The notes beneath the pieces were generated by a model that did no database searches, was not told the DNA's origin, and saw only the letters and a list, made by a program, of their open reading frames with translations. The position numbers and the translations under genes are program-made. DNA of 64,000 bases from Lineus longissimus (Eukaryota > Nemertea > Pilidiophora > Heteronemertea > Lineidae). The stretch covers positions 7,688,501 to 7,752,500 of the forward strand of contig NC_088315.1 of the NCBI RefSeq assembly GCF_910592395.1, in the 5' to 3' direction. Positions 1 through 12,000 of this stretch are shown one piece after another; the first letter of the stretch is position 1; every line of letters begins with the position of its first letter.

Positions 1-2795
1 CATAAACTACATGTGCATCACTAATAAATTAATCATAATTCCGAAAAAGGTAATTAATGAAATTAAATGGCTTAACCGTAGTGAGTTAATCCACGAATCA
101 AGGCAAGCTAAATATAAATATAAACCGCTCTCTTCAAGGAAAGAGAGAAAGGGGATTTAAAGTTAGAAAAATAAGGTATTACCTACCATAAAGGAATATC
201 CTTTATGGTATAACTTGACGTCAAGGGGCGGAAAACGTGTGAACGTCACGGATGACGAATTGGTCTTGTACTCCATCTGCTCACCAGGGGGATGTTATGT
301 TGCCATGGCATCGAAAAAACAGCATAATATGACATGAAAAATTTTAAATAGATATAATAAGAATAAGAAATAGAAAATGCGCGGGCACAGTAATACACTG
401 CAAGCTTGTTTGTTGTTTGGGTTGATAAAAACAAGACACAGGTTTTTGATACTCCTACCTCGTATGACTAAACAATATAGCTTTAGTTTAATTAGTGAAT
501 AAATGGTAAGCCAGAATAGAATCGTGTATACACACCAAAAAACACCTTGCATGCGTCCATCCAAGCCGGTGGAGAGGAATCTTCGTGGCGCATAAAAAAA
601 CATTCGGCTCATGAAGTACCTCATCTTAAACCAAAGGCAATGTATCAATGTTTGACAAATTTGATCCTCAAGTTTGATTAACGATGAATAGGCTGACGAG
701 ACAGGACAATAGCTTCTTTAAAACATCGGTTAGCTTCTTTAAAACTGCGGTCTTTGATCAAAGGAAACACTTTGCGGCAATCCAAGCCATCCAGGGAGTC
801 TTCTTTCCAAACAAGGTGTGATCCACGTAGCAACAGGTTGAACCGCGGCCCCTTTGATTTGAAGGTGTTTAATACTTTTGTTGGGATATTGACCAAAAAC
901 TCAATTCAGTTTCACAGCAAGGGCAAGCAACATCCACTTGGGGCTTGAGTATGTGTGGGTGGATGAGCTAAGTGCTCATTAATTTACATAAAAATGTCGT
1001 GGTCGTCCTTTGATTTCCGAAAAAGTTAAAAAAATTATTACACGTCAAGAAATGTTTTTTCTACACATTTTTATATATATTAAGTTCATTGATGAGTATA
1101 TACCACTATCACTTTTGATTGCGCATTACTAGTTATGTCGTATGTACATATCCCTCATCTAAAAGTGTCATTAACAGAAAGTGATAGTCTGCCCACGTGT
1201 TTGTTTATGGCACATTTATCGTCCGTTTTTTTCATTACATCAAATTTCATCCCTCTCATTTTCGTGGCTTATTGTTCCAGTTTTTGCATCGGTCGGTTTC
1301 TGTAGCGTCCTCAAACACACCACCGCCACACTCTCGGTTATATCGAAAGTTCTCCAATAGCTTGTATTGTTATTATCTCAAACGCTTTTCAAACCAAGAA
1401 CAGTTATAATGTGGTTATTGTATTGAGTGTAATATTTGCAAACAGCCTGCTCATTTTGAGTAAATGATCGAATTGTCATAACACATTCAAAAACATCCAC
1501 TGACCGCTGATCTTGTGCGCGTGCGGGTCGTGACGTTGTGCATCACGTGACCGCCTCGCTGTCGAGGAAAACATGGAAGACAAAAAAACAAAAACAATGT
1601 AAGTTATTGTGTGGTTTTGAATAAGAATTAAACTGTTATTGAATGCCGCACGGTGGTCTTCTGACTTGAACGAACAGGCCAAAAATTAAGAACTAGTAGA
1701 TCCTAAACTGATTCTCGGAACATTGGCTTTGTTTTCCGCTTTGTTTATCTCCTTGGATGGAGTACGTTTCTACACTGCAGGCAAAATTCATAAAAGTTTA
1801 CAAGTAAATCGTATTCAGCAATAGTAGTTAATTTGTTAATTAGCACTAGTGACTAAAGAGTCAAATTATCGCCAGTTAAATAAAAGTTGAATTACTTTGA
1901 ATACTGTGTGATTATAATTAGTTACATTTAATTGCAGTCAGTCGATTTTGTGAATTGCTTTACAATCACATTTTGAGTGTTTTGATTAGATAGTGTGATC
2001 AATTTTGATTTAATTTGATTTAACTTGATTAAATTTTGTACTAAATTTTGTTAAATCTGATTAAATCAAATTTGATTTAATTAAAGTGATGTTAGATAAA
2101 TTCATATCATTACGTCGTGGGTAGCTTTTGGCCTGCCTGATATTCCAAAACTGCCTCGCAACACTGGCGAAATAAAAGTACCAAAGATCAGAATTAGTGT
2201 GATGCTACCAGTGGCGGCGCATGGTGTCAAGCAGGGGCATTATCCTCCTGTCTAGGTAAATCCCATGCCCAAGTTGTCCTTTTAAGCCTACTGTTGGCGA
2301 TACTTTTATTTTTTTTATACTACGGTGTTCTCCGAAATACCGCAGAGAAGAATGTTCGAAGGGTGGATTATCAGGAATTTTTATCAGGGTCTGAAGGAAG
2401 TGCTAATATATAATTACGTGGACAATGAAGGGTATAAAAATCACTATCTATCACCCAAACTAAAATAAGTCACATGTTAATGCTTTGTCAAGGATTGGCC
2501 GATAAAATACCACATTTCAACTGTTTGTGTAAAATGCAACAAGTTTGATATACATGTAATATAAAATAAATATGTCTTTCGACCAAACTGCTGGGGATGA
2601 CGGATGATAATAAGAAGCAACGCAGGTGTGACCAGGGCTTGGGTGTAATCAATCGCCGGAACAGCATCTACTTCGATCACTTGGCTAACGGGGCTAAAGT
2701 GTGAAATTTGTTAATTTGAAAGTTTGTCTAACGACGTCATACATGGTTGACCCCGGCGGGACCAGTGAGAAGGGATCAGTTAATTATACGCCTTC
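1..2795. other. Intergenic, AT-rich; no supported gene
   Basis: Only short frames. 1500-1598 has TCACGTGA, a good-context ATG (1573) and a donor GTAAGT at 1599, which could be an orphan first exon. A minus-strand frame at 678-896 lacks an ATG and splice support. 1980-2085 is AT-rich with a palindrome. Confidence 0.6.
2060..2081. repeat. 22-bp perfect palindrome upstream of the nuclear receptor
   Basis: Palindrome with core TTAAATCAAATTTGATTTAA inside a run of GATTTAA-like words (1985-2085). Could be a dimeric protein site or simply AT-rich sequence. Confidence 0.75.
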
Positions 2796-2911
2796 GTGGG
2801 GTGTTTAAAGGCTCACTCACTCCAGAACATGAACAGTTCCACTTTTGTGTTCATAGTGGTTAGATCTCGCATAGACTTTACGACTAACTCATAGACTTTA
2901 TAGAAAGAAAG
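2796..2911 (+). promoter_or_regulatory. Putative core promoter and 5' leader of the nuclear receptor
   Basis: A TATA-like GTTTAAAG (2803-2810) is followed by the CACTCACTCC initiator-like stretch and a roughly 95-nt leader. The leader contains the direct repeat CATAGACTTTA twice (2871 and 2891), then the ATG. The transcription start is inferred, not shown. Confidence 0.3.
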
Positions 2912-3041
2912 ATGCAAGTTCAAACGCCTACGGATTGGAATCTTAACTTGCTTAATAACGAGACGCTGTGTCGGGCCAAAGGCCATACCACACGAGAACT
3001 AGGCCTAGCGTCGAACAGTATGGATAATTCAATGAACTCAG
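2912..3041 (+). CDS. Nuclear receptor coding exon 1
   Basis: Encodes residues 1-43 plus the first base of codon 44. It starts [10 protein letters not shown] and ends with strong donor CAG|GTAGGC in phase 1. No domain is recognised in this N-terminal A/B region. Confidence 0.82.
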
Positions 3042-6000
3042 GTAGGCAAAGAAACTGGTTTATTTCGATTTTTTTCCATTATTTTCCAAGATATTTTGAC
3101 AGAAATTTCAGATCGAATTTTTCCAGTTTGATGATCTGTGGGACTTTGAGGATACATTTCGCTCTGGGATAGTTTTCACTTCTCTCTTAACTTATTCTAA
3201 TTTATTATGAGCAGTCACATCATTTAATGAACCTACATGTGTTTTTGGCTCTTTTGTTGTCGTTGGGTTCCTAAATCTGTTGTTAAATTTATTTTCTAAG
3301 TCCAGTACATGAAATTACTATGAAAATTCATCCGAGTTCGTCACCTAATGAGCTTTGCATTTGACGGAAATCCAGGAACTCTCAAAATACGCCTATACTT
3401 AATTAAAACTGCGTTGGGAATGCGTCATCTCACGGCGGACTTATAATACACCCGTATAGGTCAGTGGTCATCTCACTAGACACTCGAAGAAAAGGTTTGA
3501 ACTTCTGAAAAACACAACTGAAATGATATGTAACCCCGCAGTTTTCAGACGGCAAAAAATAATGAAAAACCCTTTGACCCTTTGAGCATTATAGGTTTTT
3601 TTTCATCCGGTTTTACCGAAATCTTCAGCGGACTGCATATTTGCATAGCAGAATTAAAGACCTGGCTGTACGCGAGGCACTTTGAGGGGGCAGCGCCTTG
3701 AGCACGATTTGTTCGGTGGAAAGGCGACCCACACAAATTTTATTATGTAATGTAATGTTATGTTAACGACGGGGGGAGAGGAGTAAAGTGGGTGCGGGAA
3801 CCGCAGGTGCCATACGTGGGGGAGGGCGGTTGATATTGATATAAATAACGCACATATAAAAATACACAGTATTTCCTCAATTACGATAAATCAATTAAGT
3901 GAGAAACGGGGAGGGATGATAGGCCTCATTCGTTGTTAGAATGCCCAACTAACACAAACGATAAAGTATCCATTATTTTAGCCCTTGCTTTATCGACACC
4001 CACCCCCTGATCCATCATCCCGCTGACGGTCGTATCCGGGCGTCGCGACTCCCAGTAACGTGCCGCGTGTCACCGCGGGACCATGTGATCAAACTCCCAT
4101 CACTCATAGCGCACCGCACGCGCCACGCGCTCTCGAACAGGCGCGAGTCCTCTCAGTTTCACTGATCAACACTCGACAAACAAACCACCAGTGAACTTGT
4201 CGAAATCTTTCCTGAGCTATTTCTCAACTTACGAGTTTACTCTCCGACTATTCGCCCCTGATATCGGACTCAGATGGTGAATTCCCGTGGAGCGCCGGTC
4301 GCGAGTCGCCGGGGAAACCGGTTGGTCATACCTCCGCGAGTTATCACAATCATCAAAAGCCCTTCAAATGTGTATTTGTTTTGCTTTTTATTTCGTTGTC
4401 ACATGTCACTTAAGTTGTTTGGCGATCGTGTCAGTCCATTCCTGGATAGATACCAGGACTCGTTGATAACCATACGCCGCATAAATGATATATTCACAGA
4501 AATGACCTTCTTCATTAGTGACTCTGCGGGTAGAAGTTGTTAAAATGACAAAGGTTTTAAACAAGACGTTATCTCTTGTACTTTCAGACTCGCATCCGTC
4601 ACCGAGAAAGCCCGATGCGCTGTGCCTAGTTTGCGGCGACAAGGCGAGCGGGAAACACTATGGCGTCCAGAGCTGCGATGGGTGCAGGGGCTTCTTCAAG
4701 CGCTCCATCAGGCGGAATCTGGAGTACGTCTGCAAGGAGAATGGCAATTGTATTGTTGACGTGGCCAGGCGGAATCAGTGTCAAGCCTGCAGGTTCAAGA
4801 AATGTCTTCAAGTCAAGATGAACAAAGATGGTGAGTAGTTTTGTGATTTGCTGATAGATGGTGTTTGCGCGATGACGCGATGTAACACTGCTTATCTGAA
4901 CGTGTAATGCGTCAAATTAAAAGTCTGGTGAACCTGGTCCTAAAGTTAATCTGGTGTCTTCGAAGTACGTGATTCCCATGATGACACGCAAATTCGTCAG
5001 TCTCCTCCAACCTGGGTTTTCGGACGTAATCTCGCCAGATCGAAACCTCCCTAACATGAAGAAGAATACACGATGTTCCGAACGTCAAGTAAAAATCTGC
5101 TCAATAATTCATTACTTTAGCACACATATAGCCTTTTCTGTCATGAGAAGAATGAATTCTGCCAATTTTTTCTAACACATAACCCGGTGAACACGACAAC
5201 GGGGTCTCGCGCCAAACGTTAAGTGGAACGCAAGAGTCGTTCATTATTATTTCATATACAATGTTGTCTGAGGCTCTTCAAAGAGTGTATTTGTCACGTA
5301 AAACTCGTCAAAAAATTGCCTCTCCTTAGGTATGTTTTCCACTTTTTCCATACTCTGACATTTCAAACGTCTACCTCGGCCATAACGTCACCTTCTCCCC
5401 TGTCAAGTAGTCCATTACCCAACCACATGATTTATCAACCCCCGAGCTAATGATGAAATGTCCAATTAAATAATTAATGCCATAGATATTGGCGTGTGTT
5501 TGTTCTCGCCTCTTGAGCGTGGTAACCTGGTCTGGTGTTCTGTTGATACCAAGATCGAAGTCGGGAATCAATCTAAGGTGATCCAGGTCGGAGTGATCGC
5601 GTAAGGTTTTACTTGACCTTTCCTCCGCCGTACTGGCCAAACAAAAGCCGTGCATGGACCCCTAGTTGAGAGATGTCTCCTGATTGGCCAATGCCTGATC
5701 GGAAGTACCAAATTCCCGCTTCTGGAAAGTGGCTTACGTGCAAATTAGAGTTCGTGTAAAAAACACATTTGGTGAAAATATCCAATCCTCAATTAACGTC
5801 GCGAAAACCCCTCCCCTGTAGCCAAGGTATCATTTTTGTTGTTATTGTTGAATGTTTACAAAAAATTTGCTACTATATCTAAGGGACTATATTTTGTTTT
5901 GCAAAACCATTCTTTTGAAAGTTAGGAAGCAACGTAATCTAAACCAATAGCTTTTTTTCTTGGTGAAATTGGCTGTCGGCTTCCAGAAAGTGGAGTGTTC

Positions 6001-9000
6001 TATGTTGACAAGTCCATCATATTAAAGTTGACTTGCAAACAACAATAGTTGTGAACCCGGCAGGTGGCTGTAACTGGTGAACGATCGGAGCACCGCTAAT
6101 AAGTCTCGTGATCGATCACATGACATTGACGCCACCTCGTCCCTAAGCGACGATCTCATGAGTAATGGCGTTGGGCAGGGCTTGAAATTGTAGTCAATGG
6201 CTTGAAATGTAGTCAACCAATTGTAATCAATGAAAGGTTGATAAATTGTTGTGAAAGAAAACCATATCGAGCGAAAAGGGGTGTATACGTCAAATTTAGT
6301 ATACCCTGATTTTTCGTTGGAATCCATGTTCGGATGGGCGCAGAAACACTCTAATCATGTCCAATGTACCAAGGTCGAGCATGACCAAAGATTTATACAG
6401 ACTGGATGCAAAAATGAATAGAACCAACAATAGCTACGAAACAAGTTATAAAATTTTAATTCCTGCTTAGAGAAATTGCTATACGAACCGATATCAGGAC
6501 AATTAACGCGTGAGTTTTAGTTACACTTAACTTTAAGTCATCAAAAGAAGTGGTCGAAACCTCTCAGTAATCGTATGAAATGAAATAGGTGTCAAACATC
6601 AGCGTTCGAAACAATAATGGGTAAGCTATCGAGCTCATGAATATATCATATCAACTCATACTTTGATAACAAAGGTACACTCAGGTAGCCTACTCCGACT
6701 GATTTGAGAACTTTCTTTTGAATTCTAAACTTAGCACGATAAGTTTGGAAGAATAGACGATATTAAACAGCGAACTCTCATTAATAATTAAGGTTTTAAG
6801 GCGATTGAAACAAATGATTATGACCTGATCATTATCATGATTGCGTAATCCGACTATGTTTGGATCGAGTGCGATCTAATATTCAAAAAGTGCCACTTTT
6901 TTATTCTTGTTTCCAAATTTCTCATGCAGTATTTACGTTGCCTAATCGTTTGTCTTTGAAGCCTTGCTCGATTTTGCTATCAACACAAAAAAACAACGCC
7001 ATGAAAAAGAATCATCATTAAAATCCAATGACCACATCAAACCACTGATATTGTGCCATTGTACTCCAAGGAACAAAGGTGTCGCTCTTCAAAACAAAGA
7101 TGGCGCCAATACATAAATGGCGGCGTCAATTATTCAAATTGGGGTCGCCTACCACAATAATATCCATCTTGTGTCAATAACAAGAATTGGTAGGCAAAAT
7201 GATGAGTCGTATTGTTTTTATTCGAAGCTTTCTAAATTCTAATAAAAGTCAAGGAATTCTGAATTGGTTTTAGACAATCCTTTCTGTCTTATTATCATAA
7301 ATGATCATGGGTATTTTGAAATATCATACGGCATGATATCTTACATAATCAAATTCTACCCAACCTGTCCTCCTCAGAACAAATGAAACCTCTCGGCTGC
7401 ATGCCGCGCACCTTGGCCTAGACTTTATATTATGACATGGCCACTGCATAGGATACGTGGATTATGCTGAGAGGTGGGTCCAAACGTACCAGTTATGAGC
7501 CAAGAGGGTTCGAGGTCTAATGTTAATGTCTGAATATGATTACTTTGAACAGTGTTAGATTACCAAGCGTATAATAGCACACCTCGTCCCCTGGATCAAT
7601 AGTCATGAATATTTGATGCTGCTGCTCCCGCCTACCGATGATTTCTTCCCTGCGCGCGTCACGGACAATAGGGAACATGTCAATAGTGAATTAACCTGTC
7701 AGGGAGTCAATTCCAGGCTCGAGAGACCGCTAATAGAGTGATGCAGTCGATTCCAAAGTCAGGCTGTGCGCTATAGTTAATTCTCAGGGCAAAAGGGCTC
7801 TTGGCGATTTCCGTAAAAGTGTCGTGAAACCCGATAGCACGGTCTAGAATGCTGTGATTTGAGAGATGTAACCGATACAATGTATTTCAAATAAGTGTAC
7901 TATGACATTTTGTCACCTGACACATTTGATAGCAAGACATTTGATAGCAACGTAAATTTGTGGATGCGCGCTTCCGCGACTATTCCTCATTCGATCACGA
8001 AATTATTAACCATACAATCAGAAGAATAACAAATCTAATCTGTTTGTGAGCATTTCGTGTATTCTGTTTACTTGCCCTTTGTCGCTCAAACCAGCAACTT
8101 GTCGACCAACCTCAACACTGAACATTGTTGGCAGACTGGTATTGCAGTGTTTACTATTCGGATGCAACTGTGTCTTGAGAACGCGCCACGTTGCCGCCAG
8201 ACCAAACATGTCACCACCGACTTTTGATCCTTTTTTTTCCTAGTGTTCAAACACGCATTGAAAGCATTCAGCATTATACCTGTCACATAGAGTTTGTCTG
8301 TCAAAAGATAGGTTTCCGTGGACATATTTGCCAACGGAATCTGTGGCGAGAAGTCATCAACACTTGCTACTTTTCACATGGTCTATTAGTCAAGTCGAGA
8401 CAAAGTGATAAGGAATGTATAACTACATTTGTACTCGAATCAAAGGGGAAGAAACGCACATCAAAAGCTTTTGACAAGTAAGAAAGACCTGTGAATCTAG
8501 TCCGCTGTCAGTCGGCTGAACGAAATGTCGAGTTTGAGTTTAATCGACCCCCATTACTCTCTGACACTTCAGCGCGATCTTTGATTTTACGCCGGGTCAG
8601 CTTTTAGCATCACCCGGTCTGCCCTGTCGTCTGCGTGACTTGTCCATGAATCCAATATGGCCGTGTGATCCTGGCCAGGTTCACCTCATTTTCTTGTCAC
8701 TTCATCAAATATGCTGACAAGAATGATTAGCTTTCGATCGTATCCTGACTTGTCGGGTATTTAGTCCCAGATCAAATGTAAATGGCGGCATCAGATATTA
8801 CAAGGGGCCAAACCCATTAGCGAAACCTCGTCCCTGGGCAAGCTGCCACTGGTATGTGTGCTCAAGTCGGGTCGTCATCTCGTCATGTGCCCATTTTGCC
8901 GAAAATGATTCGAACCCAGACTTTTGACTTCACAAATTCATCCTAGACGTCATTATCTTTTCTAGATGAAGATAGATTTCAAGTATTTTAAAAATGTTAT

Positions 9001-12000
9001 TGTGTTACTCTCATCAAATTTTACAAATCCACAATTTTCTCGTTCCAGCTGTTCAACACGAGCGGGCGCCGCGCTGCTACCAGTACAAACGCGACAGTCC
9101 CAAATTAGAAAGTCCGCTTCCCACACCTATGCAGGGATTCCCACATCCGGGCTTCATTGACAGAGCAAGGTAAACGACGTCATACAGTATAGTACCAGAA
9201 TCTTTGAATAAATTTATTGGAAGATTCTGATAGTACGTAGCACTGGTGAGAACCAGTACAATTTATCTACTTTTTTGCAAATTGAACATATTCCCAGAGT
9301 TCGATATCTGGTGATCTAACACCACCAACTGGAGAAAAGATTTGATCCAAATCTCAAACAAAACTGCCATTCGTGCTTTTGGGATATCTGTCAGCATTGC
9401 AAGAAAATGTATAAATTGTACTATTCGCTAACCGCACCGTCACCTACTTAGGAAAAGCCAATAATATCGGTTTTATCTCAGTGTATACTACACTATATAA
9501 ACTTGGAATCCGACATGACAGGCCCACACGCTCACGTACGAGAATGCTCTACTCTCCCGCACGGAAAGCATCTTCTGTCATCGTATAACTAAACTAGGAG
9601 CCAACGATCTCACCGCCACAGTCAGAATCAGCGAACTTATGCAAACCCAAGGAAAACAAACAAATGACAAGCCACGAAAGCAGCACATCCTACGAGCTAC
9701 CCTACCGAAGTTACGTCTTCATCACTTGGAAGTCAAAGTACGAACACGAATAGGACAGGAATCATACTGTTGGCTACATCATGCAGGTTCAAAACGAACT
9801 AGCAAGCAGGTCCTACGGAATCGATATGAACAAGCAATTATGTCACACGACGAAACAGTCACCAATCACTCGGTACAACCACGATTTCTCCTGAACGATT
9901 ACTTCTTTGTCCACTAACTATCACGAAGGAATATGATTTTCCGTCAAACACACAGAAATATACTTCTTGAAATCAAAGTCTCCCTATCTACGTCTCTATC
10001 TATTACTTTTTGTTTACCGTCTTTGTGGAACCGAAGCATACGAATAGCAAGTGGAAATGTTTATAATTCCGTCGTACCCCTGAAAATGATATCGGGAACG
10101 ACAGTTATCCTAGATACTAGAGATCGATGTGTATTGGCTATATCTAAATAACAATGTACATTTTAATCAAAAATAGTGTATGGTCATCAAAATGAAAGGC
10201 TTTCTCGCTCAAAAGTTAGCGATTTATAAATGCCAAGATACAAATTATGAAGCAAAGATCGTAAGACAAACACGAAAGTAAGTTAGTTATTGCACTACAA
10301 AAGATCTTTAGGAGTAGGTATTCAGTTATCATTTTCAACTCTTCCTCAAAGTATTCAGAGTTTACTCTGTCTTAGTGAGCATAATGTAATTCTGAGAAAC
10401 GTGATTATTGTTGAAAAGACCTCGCGAACAGCGGACACAAGATGATGATGATGATGATGAAAATGTTGCTGCTAAGAATGATGATGATGATGATGATGGC
10501 GATGGCGATGGCACAGATGTTGGTGATGATCAGGGCGATGGCGATAGGGCAAATCTCGATCATGCTGTTGATGCTAGTGATGTCGATGGTGGCGATGATG
10601 ATAACAAAAACGATGTCGATGATGCCGAAAGATGACTATGACATATTTCTGTCCCAGATATGCAAAAGCTGGTCCGCGCCACGTTTGCAGACAAATCCAC
10701 TCTCAAGGCTTCTAATCGTCATCTTTCCTTTATTCATCTGTCTATAATTAAGCTAGCAAACTTAGGGTCGCAAAATACCTTGTCTAATGTTACCAATGTG
10801 TCTACTTGTAGGTTCGAATACACTCCATTCCAACAATACAGTCCACCTGTTGGCATGACTCCAGATTTCGGCTTCCCACCCAGCCACGTTTTCCACTCAC
10901 CCCTGTTCGCGCACGACCCGCGCAACAACGGAATGGCCCGACTAGAGAATGACATCAGAAACACAGAGTCTCAGCGGGGCGACCGGACACCACCGGGTAA
11001 TAAAACTCCACACATGAGGAGCCCGATGTCAGAAGGAACACCAGAGAACCGGTTAATAAAATGTGAGATTTCCGAGACGCCCGATAGGCGGAGCGCCAGC
11101 TGTTCGCCGCCATCTTCAGCCTCGTCTTCGAATACGTCTTCGCCGATCGAGCATGGGGAGAGGAGGTCACCCAGATCACCTGGTAAGTTGCTTCTCCGTT
11201 ATGCCATGTGTCTCATCGTATTCAAAATGTCTCCAAAAGGAAGCCACAAGAATATAGCAATTTCCCACTAATGAAAGCGACGGAAAAAGAAACTCCTCCT
11301 TTACTTTGGAATATGTAGATACTTGAATTGAAGCTGAAAATGTCTTTACTCCTTGCAGCCGACCGACATCAGACAAGTCCAACTACGTCATCGGTGCCAT
11401 CACCGCTCCGCACCTCGTTACCACTTTTCACACTACCGACATCTAACGGTGAAGATATCATCAGATCGACGCCCATCCATCCCACCATCCCCATACCAAC
11501 CCACCTGCCAAATCACAGCGTTTACGTATCGGCGGCTGCGGAGAGCATTTACGAAACGGCCGCTAGGTTGTTATTTATGTCTGTAAAGTGGGCGCGGAAT
11601 ATCCCATCATTCTTACAACTTCCATTCCGGGATCAGGCGATACTTCTTGAGGAGTCGTGGAGTGAGCTGTTTATCCTGAGTGCCGCACAATGGTCACTGC
11701 CCATCGATATAGGTAAGACACTTTCCCCTTCCGTCTTGAGTGCCAAGATAGTGGCTGTTTTTAGCAATTACATGAGACCGTCAACACGCAGGGCAATATT
11801 TTGAGTCCTGCTCTTTAATCATCGATATTTTCAAAATATGTATGCCAAGATCTTAAAAGACTCTCTTTCGTGTTCCAGGTACCCTTGTCTCTGCGAGTGG
11901 TGTCGTGAGTCCGCAGTCTCGCGTGAATGGCGACAAGTCGGCGGATATGGTCGCCCAGATCAAAACTTTGCAAGACGTCCTCTCTCGGTTCAGCAACCTG

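Noticed and set aside
678-896. 72-codon minus-strand ORF
   Set aside because: No ATG start (it opens at TTG after an in-frame stop), no domain recognised and no splice sites identified; possibly an eroded exon but not supportable.
4274-4543. 89-codon ORF starting in the CpG-rich block of receptor intron 1
   Set aside because: Its frame cannot join exon 2 through any good phase-1 donor that I can find; more likely an upstream ORF or 5' leader of an alternative transcript.
10408-10747. Acidic (DDDD) and poly-Met frames in receptor intron 3
   Set aside because: Product of the GAT microsatellite; the receptor reading frame resumes only at the acceptor at 10811.
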